Shown in pieces: positions 7,208 through 15,824 of a stretch of 58,243 nt of DNA. Below the pieces are notes generated by a model. The model had not been told where the DNA came from, did not search any database, and saw only the letters and a program-made list of their open reading frames with translations. The stretch spans positions 1-58,243 of the forward strand of contig JAMOBE010000015.1 of assembly GCA_039908285.1 (NCBI GenBank), in the 5' to 3' direction. Position 1 is the stretch's first letter. Each line of letters starts with the position of its first letter. Position numbers and translations under genes: made by a program. Source of the DNA: JAMOBE01 sp039908285. GTDB lineage: Bacteria; Pseudomonadota; Alphaproteobacteria; Rhodospirillales; Rhodospirillaceae.

Positions 7208-9343
7208 ATGGTAGTCGCGGTGGATCATTCGGCGACGTTCCGCCAGGAGGTGGCGGACCTCCTGACCCAGCTTGAAGCGGCACTCCTCGATCTCGTGGAC
7301 CGGCCCGACGACCGGGACCTGGTGGACACGGCCTTTCGCGCCCTGCACACCCTGAAGGGGTCGGGCGCCATGTTCGGCTTCGACGCCCTCGCCGCCTTTA
7401 CCCACGACCTTGAGAGCGCCTTCGATCTCGTTCGCAACGGCCGGCTGGCGGTCAGCGGCGAACTGGTGAATCTCACCCTTGCCGCCATGGATCACATCCG
7501 GGTGCTGGTGGAGGCTCCCGACGCCGCCGACCGGGTTCGGGGCGACGCCCTGCTGGCGGCATTCCGTGACATCACGGGGAGCGCCGCCCAGTCCCAGGGA
7601 GAGGGAACAGTCCCGCAGGGCGTCACCCCGGACTCGATCGGCGCCGCCGGGGCTCCTGCTCCGCAGGCCGGCGGTGACCTGGCCACGTTCCGCATCCGGT
7701 TTCGCCCCGGGCGTGAGGTGATGCGCTTTGGGACCAACCCGCTCCGGCTCCTCGACGAATTGCGGGGGCTCGGGCAGTGCACCGTGACCGCCATCACCGA
7801 CGACCTTCCGCCGCTCAAGGAAATGGACCCGACGGCCTGCTATCTGGCATGGGACATCCTGCTCACCACCGGACATTCGCGGGCGACGATCGAGGACGTC
7901 TTCATCTTCATCGACGATCAATCGGATATCCAGATCGACGTCCTGCTGGGCCAGACGCAGGAGGGGGCGGGGACCAAGCGGGTCGGTGAGATTCTGCTCG
8001 AACGCGGCGATATCGCGCCCGAGGTCCTGGACGAGACGCTGAAGAAGCAATCAAGGCTCGGCGATCTCCTGGTCCGCGAGGGCAGGGTGTCGCCCGACCG
8101 GGTGCAGTCCGCGCTGGTCGAGCAGCGGCACCTGCAGGAGGCCGTGCAGGTTCGCCAGGCTCCCGTCACCACCGCCGGCATCCGCGTTCCGGCGGAGCGG
8201 CTGGACGAACTCATGGATCAGGTGGGGGAACTGGTCATCGCTCATGCGCGCCTGACCCAGGCCGCGGTGGCCGGCGGCGACGACATGGTGCTGAAGGCGG
8301 TGGCAGAAGAGATCGGGCGACTTGCCTCGGGGCTGCGCGATACCACCATGGGCATCCGCATGCTGCCCATCGGGACTCTTTTCAGCAAGTTCCGCCGTGT
8401 GGTGCACGACCTGTCCAATGAACTCGGTAAAAGCGTCGAACTCACCATGTCGGGTGAGGAGACCGAACTCGACAAGACGGTGATCGACAGCCTCAACGAT
8501 CCCCTGGTGCACCTGATCCGCAACGCCATCGACCACGGCATCGAGGACGCGGCGGCCCGCGACGCCCGCGGCAAGCCGCCGGGCGGCAGCATTCACCTTT
8601 CGGCCATGCACTCCGGCGCCCAGGTCCTCGTCGCCATCACCGACGACGGAGGCGGCCTGGACCGCGCGGCCATCCGGGCCAAGGCCGAGGAGAAGGGCCT
8701 GGTGACCGCCGGCCAGGACCTGGCCGATGCCGATCTGTTGGCGCTCGTGTTCCGGCCGGGGTTCTCGACCACCCGGGTGGTGACCGGCATCTCGGGCCGC
8801 GGCGTCGGCATGGATGTGGTCAAGCGGTCCATCGACTCCCTGCGCGGCTCCATCGACATCGCCAGCACGCCGGGTCAGGGCACGGTCATCACCTGTAGAC
8901 TCCCCCTCACGCTCGCCATCATCGATGGCCTTCTGGTGCGGGTGGGCGGCAGCCGCTATGTCATTCCGCTGTCGGTGATCGAGGAGTGCGTGGAACTGAC
9001 CCGCGAGCAGGATCAGCGCTCGGACGGGCGCAGTTTCCTCAACATCCGCGACGTCATCGTCCCGTTCCTCCGGCTGCGGGACCTGTTCAGCGCCGGCGGA
9101 TCGGCGGAGGACTACCAGAAAGTGGTGGTCGTCGCCGCCGGTGACGAGCGGGTGGGACTGGTGGTGGACCAGGTGATCGGTCAGTATCAGACGGTGATCA
9201 AGTCTCTGTCGAAGCTGCACCGGGACGTCAGGGAGTTTTCCGGCGCCACCATTCTTGGTGACGGCACGGTCGCCCTCATCCTCGACGTTCCCCACCTCAT
9301 TCAGTTTGCCCAGGCACGGGAAATGGCGCGGAAGGCCGTCTGA
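7208..9343 (+). CDS. cheA: Chemotaxis histidine kinase CheA with tandem MshEN-like motifs
   Basis: 711 aa. P1/Hpt is at 1-120 with phospho-His 47 in ALHTLKGSG. A P2-like regulator-binding domain spans about 158-247. Residues 258-306 hold two back-to-back 24-residue units (R-[VL]-G ... Q) of the MshEN type, unlike E. coli CheA. P3 dimerisation starts at about 327 (VPAERLDELMDQVGELV). The P4 ATPase has HLIRNAIDHGIE, DDGGG and GRGVGMDVV, and P5 CheW-like starts at about 565. ATG 7208 follows GGGGGAG. CheA controls CheY and CheB phosphorylation at receptor arrays. See the finding on the inserted motifs. Confidence 0.95.
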   Translation: MVVAVDHSATFRQEVADLLTQLEAALLDLVDRPDDRDLVDTAFRALHTLKGSGAMFGFDALAAFTHDLESAFDLVRNGRLAVSGELVNLTLAAMDHIRVLVEAPDAADRVRGDALLAAFRDITGSAAQSQGEGTVPQGVTPDSIGAAGAPAPQAGGDLATFRIRFRPGREVMRFGTNPLRLLDELRGLGQCTVTAITDDLPPLKEMDPTACYLAWDILLTTGHSRATIEDVFIFIDDQSDIQIDVLLGQTQEGAGTKRVGEILLERGDIAPEVLDETLKKQSRLGDLLVREGRVSPDRVQSALVEQRHLQEAVQVRQAPVTTAGIRVPAERLDELMDQVGELVIAHARLTQAAVAGGDDMVLKAVAEEIGRLASGLRDTTMGIRMLPIGTLFSKFRRVVHDLSNELGKSVELTMSGEETELDKTVIDSLNDPLVHLIRNAIDHGIEDAAARDARGKPPGGSIHLSAMHSGAQVLVAITDDGGGLDRAAIRAKAEEKGLVTAGQDLADADLLALVFRPGFSTTRVVTGISGRGVGMDVVKRSIDSLRGSIDIASTPGQGTVITCRLPLTLAIIDGLLVRVGGSRYVIPLSVIEECVELTREQDQRSDGRSFLNIRDVIVPFLRLRDLFSAGGSAEDYQKVVVVAAGDERVGLVVDQVIGQYQTVIKSLSKLHRDVREFSGATILGDGTVALILDVPHLIQFAQAREMARKAV

Positions 9344-9382
9344 AACCGGCACGCCCCCCCCCTCGATACGCGGAGAACACGG

Positions 9383-11500
9383 ATGCGATTCACTGTGAAG
9401 GCAAAACTGGTATTGGGGTTCGGCGTGGTTCTCGTTCTCGCCGCGGCGTCATCATCTTTCGGGATATCGACTTTTCACGAGTTCGACGAGGAGTTCGATC
9501 GCATGATCGGTGGACCAGTCGCAGCAAGGGAAATTAGTCTTGAAGTGATGGTAGACCTGTCGAAGCTGGCGCGGGTTGAGAAAAACATGCTGCTGGAGCT
9601 TGACGACGAGCAATTGAAGCACCTCGTCGATCAGATGAAAAATGTTCGCGCGGATCTGGTTCGGGATCTGGCCCGATTGCGCGAAGTGGGGAACGAACAG
9701 GTGCGCAGGAAGCTCGACGCGGTCGAGCGGACCATGAAGGACTATGCGACGCTTCAGGATGAGGCGGTTCGCCTCGCTCTGGTCAATGAGGATGCCCATG
9801 CCGTCGGGATTTCCCTGGGGCGTGGGCAAGACCACGCTCTGGCGGCGGAGGCTGCCTTGAAGTCACTGACGGAAACCGTTCTGCAGAGACCGAACGCCGA
9901 GGCCTTCATGCTGGTTCATACTCTGGCGCTCAATCTGCTTCGGGTGCAGAGGGATGAGAGGACGTTCGGGATTCTCACCGAGGACAAGCAACGTCAGGAA
10001 ATCGCCCAGCGTTTGAACGAGGATGTAACTGCGGTCAACAACACCATCTCCGCCCTTCGCGACAAGCTGGATGTGAACGGGCGGGCCGATTTGCAGAGCT
10101 TCGTCATGGCGTGGGACAACTATTATACAATCCATCGGCGCGTGCGGGAACTGTTCTTGCTCAACACCAACAACCACGGCATTGAATTGTCTCTGGGCAA
10201 GCTCCGGACGGTCCTGGGACAGTTTCAGGCCGATCTCGCGGAAATCGCCGCACTGAGCGAGCAGGCGTTGAATGATGCGGTGAAACACGCCGATGAGACC
10301 TACGCGACCGGCCGCTTGATCTTGATCGCTCTGCTGGCGGTATCGATTGCCATCGGGTTCGGCGTTACCCTATGGGTGACCATAGCGATTTCCCGCGGCC
10401 TCGGCCAGGCGGGTGTCCTGGCTCAGGCGGTGGCGGGGGGCGATCTCAGCCGCAAAGTCGACTACCACGGAGACGACGAAATCAGCGAACTGGTGGGCCA
10501 CCTCAATGACATGGTGGCGCGACTCCTCGACGTGGTGAACGAGGTATCGAGCGCCGCCGACAACGTCGCCAGCGGCGCCCAGCAGCTCAGCGCCGGCGCC
10601 GGGACTCTGTCCCAGGGCGCCGCCGAGCAGGCCGCATCCACCGAAGAGTCCTCCTCCGCCATGGAGGAAATGGCCGCCAACATCAGCCAGAACGCCGACA
10701 ACGCCACCGAAACCGAAAAGATCGCCCGCCAGTCGGCCGCCGATGCGGAAAAGAGCGGCGAGGCGGTGGGTACGGCGGTGACGGCGGTGAAGACCATCGC
10801 CGAGAAGATCTCCATCGTCCAGGAGATCGCCCGCCAGACCGACCTTTTGGCCCTCAACGCCGCCATCGAGGCGGCGCGCGCCGGCGAGCACGGCCGGGGG
10901 TTCGCCGTGGTGGCCTCGGAGGTGCGCAAGCTGGCCGAACGCAGCCAGACGGCCGCCTCGGAAATCAGCGCCCTGTCGAGCGAGACCCTCCAGGCCTCCG
11001 AACGGGCCGGTCAGATGCTTGCCAGGCTGGTCCCCGATATCAAGCGCACCGCCGAACTGGTGGCGGAGATCAGCGCTGCCTCGCGGGAGCAGAACGTCGG
11101 CGCCGACCAGATCGGCTCGGCCATTCAGCAACTCGACCAGGTCACCCAGCAGAACGCCAGCGCCGCGGAACAACTGTCCTCCACGTCGGAAGAACTGGCG
11201 GCCCAGTCCCAACAGTTGCAGGCCACCATGGCCTTCTTCCATGTGGAGAGCGGTGATGCCGCTCGCAACGCGCACTCGCGACGGGCGACCCGGGCGAACG
11301 ACGCCGGTCGGCACGGAATGGGGATGGTCAGACCAAAACCGGTGGCGCACCATCCGCCGCTCCCTCATCCCACCGGCCATACGCATCCCGCGCCGTCCCA
11401 CGCGCCATCTCACCCGCCGACGGCCAAGGGCTTTGCCCTCAATCTCGATCATGCCGACGGCGGCGGGGATGCGGAGGACGCGGGGTTCCGGCGCTATTGA
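9383..11500 (+). CDS. Methyl-accepting chemotaxis protein, first of two
   Basis: 705 aa transmembrane receptor. TM1 is about 8-29, a mostly helical periplasmic sensor about 30-308 (4HB-like, no recognised ligand motif), TM2 about 312-335, HAMP about 336-390, and a coiled-coil signalling domain to about 625. The kinase-contact tip begins EIARQTDLLALNAAIEAARA at about 482. A His/Pro-rich linker follows, and the protein ends in AEDAGFRRY, which matches the end of the neighbouring receptor (AEDASFQRY) and could be the tether for CheR/CheB. It lies within the che operon, 39 nt after cheA. Confidence 0.93.
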   Translation: MRFTVKAKLVLGFGVVLVLAAASSSFGISTFHEFDEEFDRMIGGPVAAREISLEVMVDLSKLARVEKNMLLELDDEQLKHLVDQMKNVRADLVRDLARLREVGNEQVRRKLDAVERTMKDYATLQDEAVRLALVNEDAHAVGISLGRGQDHALAAEAALKSLTETVLQRPNAEAFMLVHTLALNLLRVQRDERTFGILTEDKQRQEIAQRLNEDVTAVNNTISALRDKLDVNGRADLQSFVMAWDNYYTIHRRVRELFLLNTNNHGIELSLGKLRTVLGQFQADLAEIAALSEQALNDAVKHADETYATGRLILIALLAVSIAIGFGVTLWVTIAISRGLGQAGVLAQAVAGGDLSRKVDYHGDDEISELVGHLNDMVARLLDVVNEVSSAADNVASGAQQLSAGAGTLSQGAAEQAASTEESSSAMEEMAANISQNADNATETEKIARQSAADAEKSGEAVGTAVTAVKTIAEKISIVQEIARQTDLLALNAAIEAARAGEHGRGFAVVASEVRKLAERSQTAASEISALSSETLQASERAGQMLARLVPDIKRTAELVAEISAASREQNVGADQIGSAIQQLDQVTQQNASAAEQLSSTSEELAAQSQQLQATMAFFHVESGDAARNAHSRRATRANDAGRHGMGMVRPKPVAHHPPLPHPTGHTHPAPSHAPSHPPTAKGFALNLDHADGGGDAEDAGFRRY

Positions 11501-11613
11501 GAGTATTTCCAATAAGCCTTCTCCCCCTCGGGGGAGGCTATCGTAAGCACACACGTTGGACAGACTGGGCTTGTAGGATGTTCGCTGTAGAAACTATCCG
11601 TTTCCCGCAAATA

Positions 11614-11642
11614 AAGCCCTCCCCCATCGAGGGGGAGGGCTT
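11614..11642. repeat. GC-rich hairpin between the two receptor genes
   Basis: A 12-bp perfect stem (AAGCCCTCCCCC / GGGGGAGGGCTT) with a 5-nt loop lies in the 214-bp gap between the receptor genes. It resembles the core of the CCCTCTCC repeats at 2-59 and 25367-25424, and a degenerate half copy is at about 11520-11535. There is no T-run on the plus strand, so a rho-independent terminator is not supported. It could still attenuate or stabilise mRNA inside the operon. The rest of the gap shows no gene. Confidence 0.6.
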
Positions 11643-11714
11643 AAGATTGCGGGAAAAGAGAGTAATAGTTCCGAGTAAATTTTCAGGCTTTATGCCATTT
11701 TTCGGAGAGTACGG

Positions 11715-13730
11715 ATGCGATTCACGATCAAGGCGAAACTGGCGACGGTCGTCGTGGTGGCGACTCTGGGCATTGCCGGTCTGATCGGTTTGTCCTTTCA
11801 CAGCTATGACGTGACTGCGCGCATGGATTCCATTCATGCAGCGGTCGGTCGGATTACGGTATCCATCTTGACCATGCGCAAGCATGAGAAGAATTTCCTT
11901 CTGAGCGACGACATAAAGCACAGCACGGAGTTCAGGAAGGAGGTCATTCATCTGAACGATCTGCTGCGCTTCGTGGGCGAGGCCGCCAAGGCCGATGGAC
12001 TGCCGGTCGAGCAGGAGATCGCATCCCTGACGGCGGCCGTGCGCGAATTTGAAGCTGGATTCGCTCGGCTGGTCGACATGCAGGTCAAGGTTGGGTTGGG
12101 TGACGAGGAGGGACTCCGGGGCAGGGTGGGCAAACTGGCCCAGGCCGCCGAGCAGCTGGTGCCGTCGGCGAAGGGGACCGAGGGGGATGCGCTGCTCAAG
12201 GGGATGATGGCCCTGCGTCGCGACGAGAAGGATTTCCTTCTTCGCAAAGACCTGCACTATGTCGAAAAATTCGAGAAGGATATCAGGGCCGTGCTCGCGG
12301 ACCTCGGGTCCGCCTGGCCCGAGGCCGTCGCCGCCGTGGACGCCTACCACGCGGCCTTTCTTGACCTTGTCGATGCCCGCAAGGCGGTCGGTCTCACCAT
12401 GGAGGGGGGCCTCTGGGCCGCGATGCGCTCCGCGGTGCATCGTAGCGATGAACTGGTCGCGGCGCTGGCGAAGAAGGCGGAGGATGCGGGTGGGGCCATT
12501 CTGTACCACCACAAGGTGATTGCGTTGATCGTCAGCTTTGCCATCGGCAGTGGCATTGTCGGTCTCGTCCTGTGGCTCGGGATCGGAATCAGCCGGGGGC
12601 TTGGGCAGGCGGGGCGACTCGCCGGCGCGGTGGCGGTCGGGGATCTGGATCAGGAGATCCCCCATGGCGGGGACGACGAGATCATGGATCTGGTCAGGGT
12701 GCTCGGTCGGATGACGGCCAATCTGCGCGCCACCGCCCATGTCGCCGACCAGGTGGCGACGGGGAATCTGGCCATCGATCACAAGCCGCTGTCGGAGAGG
12801 GACGTGCTTGGCAACGCGCTGCAGACCATGCTGGTGCGGCTGCGCGATGTCGTCGGCGAGACCAGGACCGCCGCGGAAAGTGTCGCCGCCGGTGCCCAGC
12901 AGGTCAGCGCCGGGTCCGGGACCCTGTCCCATGGCGCCTCCGAACAGGCCTCCTCCAGCGAGGAGGCCTCCGCCGCCGTGGAAAAGGTGGCCGCCAGCTT
13001 CAGGCAGAACGTCGAGAACGCCGCCGCGACGGAAAAGATCGCCCACCGGTCGGCATTGGATGCCGAAAAAAGCGGGGACGCGGTGGCCACGGCGGTGATG
13101 GCCGTCACGGCCATCGTCGAGAAGATCGCCGTCGTGCAGGAGATCGCCCGCCAGACCGACCTTTTGGCCCTCAATGCCGCCATCGAGGCGGCTCGGGCCG
13201 GCGAACATGGTCGGGGGTTCGCGGTCGTGGCCGCGGAGGTGCGCAAGCTTGCGGAACGAAGCCAGCTGGCCGCTTCGGAAATCATCGGCCTGTCCAACCA
13301 GACGCTCCGGGCGTCCAATGATGCCGGCCAGATGCTGGCCAGACTGGTGCCCGACATCCGCCACACCGCCGAACTGGTGGCGGAGATCAGCGCCGGCTCC
13401 CGCGAACAGAACGTTGGGACCGAGCAGGTCAATACGGCCATCCAGCAGCTCGATCAGGTTACCCAGACCAATGCCAGCGCGGCGGAGCAGTTGGCCTCGA
13501 CCTCGGAAGAACTGGCGGCGCAGGCCCAGCAGTTGCAGGCCTCCATAGCCTTCTTCAGGATCGAGGGGGTGGTGGTCGGCCGCCGCCCGGCCGCCGCCGG
13601 ATACGCCGCCCCCCGAGCGGCGACCAGGCCGCTGCCGCCCAAGGCCGGGCCGGCCAGGGGGTTCACCTTGACGCTCGACGATGCCGATGGTGGTGGAGAT
13701 GCCGAAGATGCCAGCTTCCAGCGCTACTGA
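11715..13730 (+). CDS. Methyl-accepting chemotaxis protein, second of two
   Basis: 671 aa. TM1 is about 8-28, a periplasmic helical sensor about 29-265, TM2 about 268-292, HAMP from about 294, and a signalling domain whose tip is at about 474-510. The sensor contains two similar stretches built around MxxRxxEKxFLL (residues about 52-65 and 164-177), a pattern seen in helical-bimodular-type receptors. The signalling half is nearly identical to the preceding receptor, while the sensor halves differ, indicating tandem duplication with sensor exchange. The C-terminus ends AEDASFQRY. Its end overlaps the downstream cheW start. Confidence 0.93.
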   Translation: MRFTIKAKLATVVVVATLGIAGLIGLSFHSYDVTARMDSIHAAVGRITVSILTMRKHEKNFLLSDDIKHSTEFRKEVIHLNDLLRFVGEAAKADGLPVEQEIASLTAAVREFEAGFARLVDMQVKVGLGDEEGLRGRVGKLAQAAEQLVPSAKGTEGDALLKGMMALRRDEKDFLLRKDLHYVEKFEKDIRAVLADLGSAWPEAVAAVDAYHAAFLDLVDARKAVGLTMEGGLWAAMRSAVHRSDELVAALAKKAEDAGGAILYHHKVIALIVSFAIGSGIVGLVLWLGIGISRGLGQAGRLAGAVAVGDLDQEIPHGGDDEIMDLVRVLGRMTANLRATAHVADQVATGNLAIDHKPLSERDVLGNALQTMLVRLRDVVGETRTAAESVAAGAQQVSAGSGTLSHGASEQASSSEEASAAVEKVAASFRQNVENAAATEKIAHRSALDAEKSGDAVATAVMAVTAIVEKIAVVQEIARQTDLLALNAAIEAARAGEHGRGFAVVAAEVRKLAERSQLAASEIIGLSNQTLRASNDAGQMLARLVPDIRHTAELVAEISAGSREQNVGTEQVNTAIQQLDQVTQTNASAAEQLASTSEELAAQAQQLQASIAFFRIEGVVVGRRPAAAGYAAPRAATRPLPPKAGPARGFTLTLDDADGGGDAEDASFQRY

Positions 13731-14394
13731 CGCCACCCGCCCCGATGAGTCCCTGCTGGTGCTGACCCTCGGCCTTCAGGGCGAGATATTCGCCGTGGAG
13801 ACCGACCGCGTGCAGGAGATCCTCGACCTGCCGCCGGTCACCGAGGTGCCCAACAGCCGCTCGTTCGTCAGCGGCCTGATCAATGTGCGCGGCAAGGTGG
13901 TGCCTGTCGCGGATCTCAGGGTCAGGTTCGGCATGGTACGGGGTGAAACCACCCGGGATTCCCGCATCGTGGTGATGAACGTGGACGTCGATGGCGAGCC
14001 GACGCTGGTCGGCGCCCTGGCCGACAAGGTCTACGGGGTCACCGAGGTTGCCGCCGCCGCCCTGGAGGAGGTTCCCCGCATCGGCATGAAGTGGCGGGCG
14101 GAGTTCGTTCGCGCCATCGGCAAGCGTGGCGATGAGTTCATCATCATCATCGACATCAATCGCGTCTTCGCCTCAGGCGAGACGGCCTACCTGGGCTCAC
14201 CGTCCGATAATACGGTTTCCAGAAAATCCGCGGATTTTCTGGAAACCGAGCCCGCAACGCGGGCCGGCGCCCCTGCGCCGAAAGCCAAGGCCGGAGGCCG
14301 CGCGGCGATTGAGCGCGGGTTTCCGGAAAGTCCGGAGACTTTCCGGAAACCGTATAACGTCGCCCAGCCACCATCGGGAAAGCTCGCGACATGA
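13708..14394 (+). CDS. cheW: CheW adaptor with repeat-encoded C-terminal tail
   Basis: 228 aa from ATG 13708 (GGAG about 9 nt upstream; ATG 13681 and 13699 are alternatives). Residues about 10-160 form a normal CheW SH3-like domain: LQGEIFAVETDRVQEILDL, GLINVRGKVVPVADLRVRFG and the closing IDINRVF. Normal CheW proteins end about here. The last 60 residues are instead encoded by a palindromic DNA element (14210-14355) and read as low-complexity sequence. CheW couples receptors to CheA. The stop overlaps the next cheW (ATGA at 14391-14394), so the two adaptors are translationally coupled. Confidence 0.9.
   Translation: MPASSATDATRPDESLLVLTLGLQGEIFAVETDRVQEILDLPPVTEVPNSRSFVSGLINVRGKVVPVADLRVRFGMVRGETTRDSRIVVMNVDVDGEPTLVGALADKVYGVTEVAAAALEEVPRIGMKWRAEFVRAIGKRGDEFIIIIDINRVFASGETAYLGSPSDNTVSRKSADFLETEPATRAGAPAPKAKAGGRAAIERGFPESPETFRKPYNVAQPPSGKLAT
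14210..14355. repeat. 146-nt double-hairpin element inside cheW
   Basis: The element is bounded by the 11-nt terminal inverted repeats ATACGGTTTCC and GGAAACCGTAT. It holds two 34-nt hairpins, 14214-14247 (perfect palindrome) and 14318-14351 (two central mismatches), each beginning GGTTTCC and ending GGAAACC. They are separated by 70 nt of short GC-rich stems (for example CCCGCAACGCGGG). All of it is translated as the tail of the first CheW. The layout is that of a REP/BIME doublet or a palindromic element tolerated within coding DNA. Confidence 0.85.
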
Positions 14395-14903
14395 AACAGG
14401 CAGGGTCATCACCGTTCTCGGCGCCCGTTTCGGCCAGGACTGACGATATTGCGCAGTACCTGACGTTCGGTGTCGACGAGGAAGTCTTTGCCATCAACGT
14501 CATTCAGGTGCGAAAAGTGCTTGATGTGTGCCCATTCACGAGGGTACCTAATACTCCGCCTTTCATGCGGGGCATGATTTCCTTCAGCGGCAAGGGGGTG
14601 CCGGTCATTGATCTGCGCGTCAAGTTTGGCCTGGCTCCCACTGAACCCACCGACCGGACCCGTATCATCGTCCTCGAGGCCCAGGTCGAGGGAAAACCGC
14701 TGGTGATCGGCGCCCTGGCCGACCGCGTCCATGAGGTGGCCGCCCTGGACGAGAGTGACATCGAGCCGCCGCCCAACATCGGCGTCCAATGGCAGTCGGG
14801 GGCCATCCGTGGCATCGGCCGCCGCAGCGACAGGTTCGTCATCATCCTCAACCTCAACAAGGTCTTCACAAGTGACGAACTGGGTTTCATGGGCAAGCAG
14901 TGA
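14391..14903 (+). CDS. cheW: CheW adaptor, second copy
   Basis: 170 aa with a single CheW domain: YLTFGVDEEVFAINVIQVRKVLD, FMRGMISFSGKGVPVIDLRVKFG and IILNLNKVF. It is about the usual length and lacks the repeat-derived tail of its upstream paralogue. The ATG overlaps the preceding stop (ATGA). The two CheW sequences differ clearly, so they may serve different receptor subsets or act as a docking pair (inference). It is followed after 39 nt by cheR. Confidence 0.95.
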   Translation: MKQAGSSPFSAPVSARTDDIAQYLTFGVDEEVFAINVIQVRKVLDVCPFTRVPNTPPFMRGMISFSGKGVPVIDLRVKFGLAPTEPTDRTRIIVLEAQVEGKPLVIGALADRVHEVAALDESDIEPPPNIGVQWQSGAIRGIGRRSDRFVIILNLNKVFTSDELGFMGKQ

Positions 14904-14942
14904 GGGGAGGGGGGGGACACCCTGGCCTCCGGAGTGGTCGTG

Positions 14943-15824
14943 ATGAAGGGATCGCCGACGCCGGGGGGCGATGTTCACGCGGCCCACCTTGGGGACCGCG
15001 ATTTTCGACGTCTGGCGGAGCTGATCGAGGGCCATTGCGGCATTCGCACGCCGCCGGCCAAGCGCATCCTGGTGGAGGGCCGTCTGCGCCGGCGTCTGCG
15101 GGCCCTTGGGTTTTCGGGCTACGACCAGTACTGCGACTACCTGTTCCACCACGACGGGCTGGCCGAGGAACTCACCAGCCTCATCGACGTCATCACCACC
15201 AACAAGACGGAATTCTTCCGCGAGGCCAATCACTTCGATATCCTGACCGGGACGGTGCTGAACGACCTGATGCACACCGGCATCGGGTTCGAGCGGCCGC
15301 TCAGGGTGTGGAGTGCCGGATGCTCGACCGGGGCCGAGCCGTACACCCTGGCCATGGTGCTGAGCGACATCCGGACACAGGTGCCGGACTTCGATTTCCG
15401 CATCCTCGGTACCGACATCTGCACCGACGTTCTGCGGACGGCGCAGCGGGCCATCTATGCCGAGGAGGCGATCGAGCCCGTGCCCATGCTCATGCGCCGG
15501 CGCTATCTGCTGCGGTCGCGTGACCCCGAGCGGCAGGAGGTGCGCATGAGCCCGGAGATCCGCGGCATGGTGTCCTTCCGCCACCTCAACTTCATGGCCG
15601 AGACCTACGGCATTCCCGAGACGCAGGACGTGGTGTTCTGTCGCAACGTGATCATCTACTTCGATCGCCCGACGCGACAGACGGTGCTTGAGCGAATCTG
15701 CCATAACATCACACCTGGTGGCTACCTGTTCGTGGGCCACTCCGAGCATCTGGGCGATCTGACGCTGCCGCTGCGTCAGGTGGTGCCCACGGTCTTCGTG
15801 CGGGTCCGGGAGGGCCGGACGTGA
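14943..15824 (+). CDS. cheR: Chemotaxis protein methyltransferase CheR
   Basis: 293 aa, the usual length. The N-terminal helical domain (about 15-90, IRTPPAKRILVEGRLRRRLR) is followed by the FFREANHF motif and a SAM-binding domain with VWSAGCSTGAEPYTLAM and the C-terminal VVFCRNVIIYF. It methylates receptor glutamates. ATG 14943 is preferred over GTG 14934 because GGAG lies 8 nt before it. There is no TPR extension. The stop overlaps the cheB start (GTGA). Confidence 0.95.
   Translation: MKGSPTPGGDVHAAHLGDRDFRRLAELIEGHCGIRTPPAKRILVEGRLRRRLRALGFSGYDQYCDYLFHHDGLAEELTSLIDVITTNKTEFFREANHFDILTGTVLNDLMHTGIGFERPLRVWSAGCSTGAEPYTLAMVLSDIRTQVPDFDFRILGTDICTDVLRTAQRAIYAEEAIEPVPMLMRRRYLLRSRDPERQEVRMSPEIRGMVSFRHLNFMAETYGIPETQDVVFCRNVIIYFDRPTRQTVLERICHNITPGGYLFVGHSEHLGDLTLPLRQVVPTVFVRVREGRT

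Noticed and set aside
11614..11642. Hairpin considered as a rho-independent terminator within the che operon
   Set aside because: There is no T-run after the stem on the plus strand, it lies inside an operon, and it matches the dispersed hairpin family.
11538..13736. 732-codon minus-strand open frame opposite the second receptor
   Set aside because: Antisense to a complete methyl-accepting protein; Gly/Arg/His-rich shadow. A similar one opposite the first receptor was dropped too.
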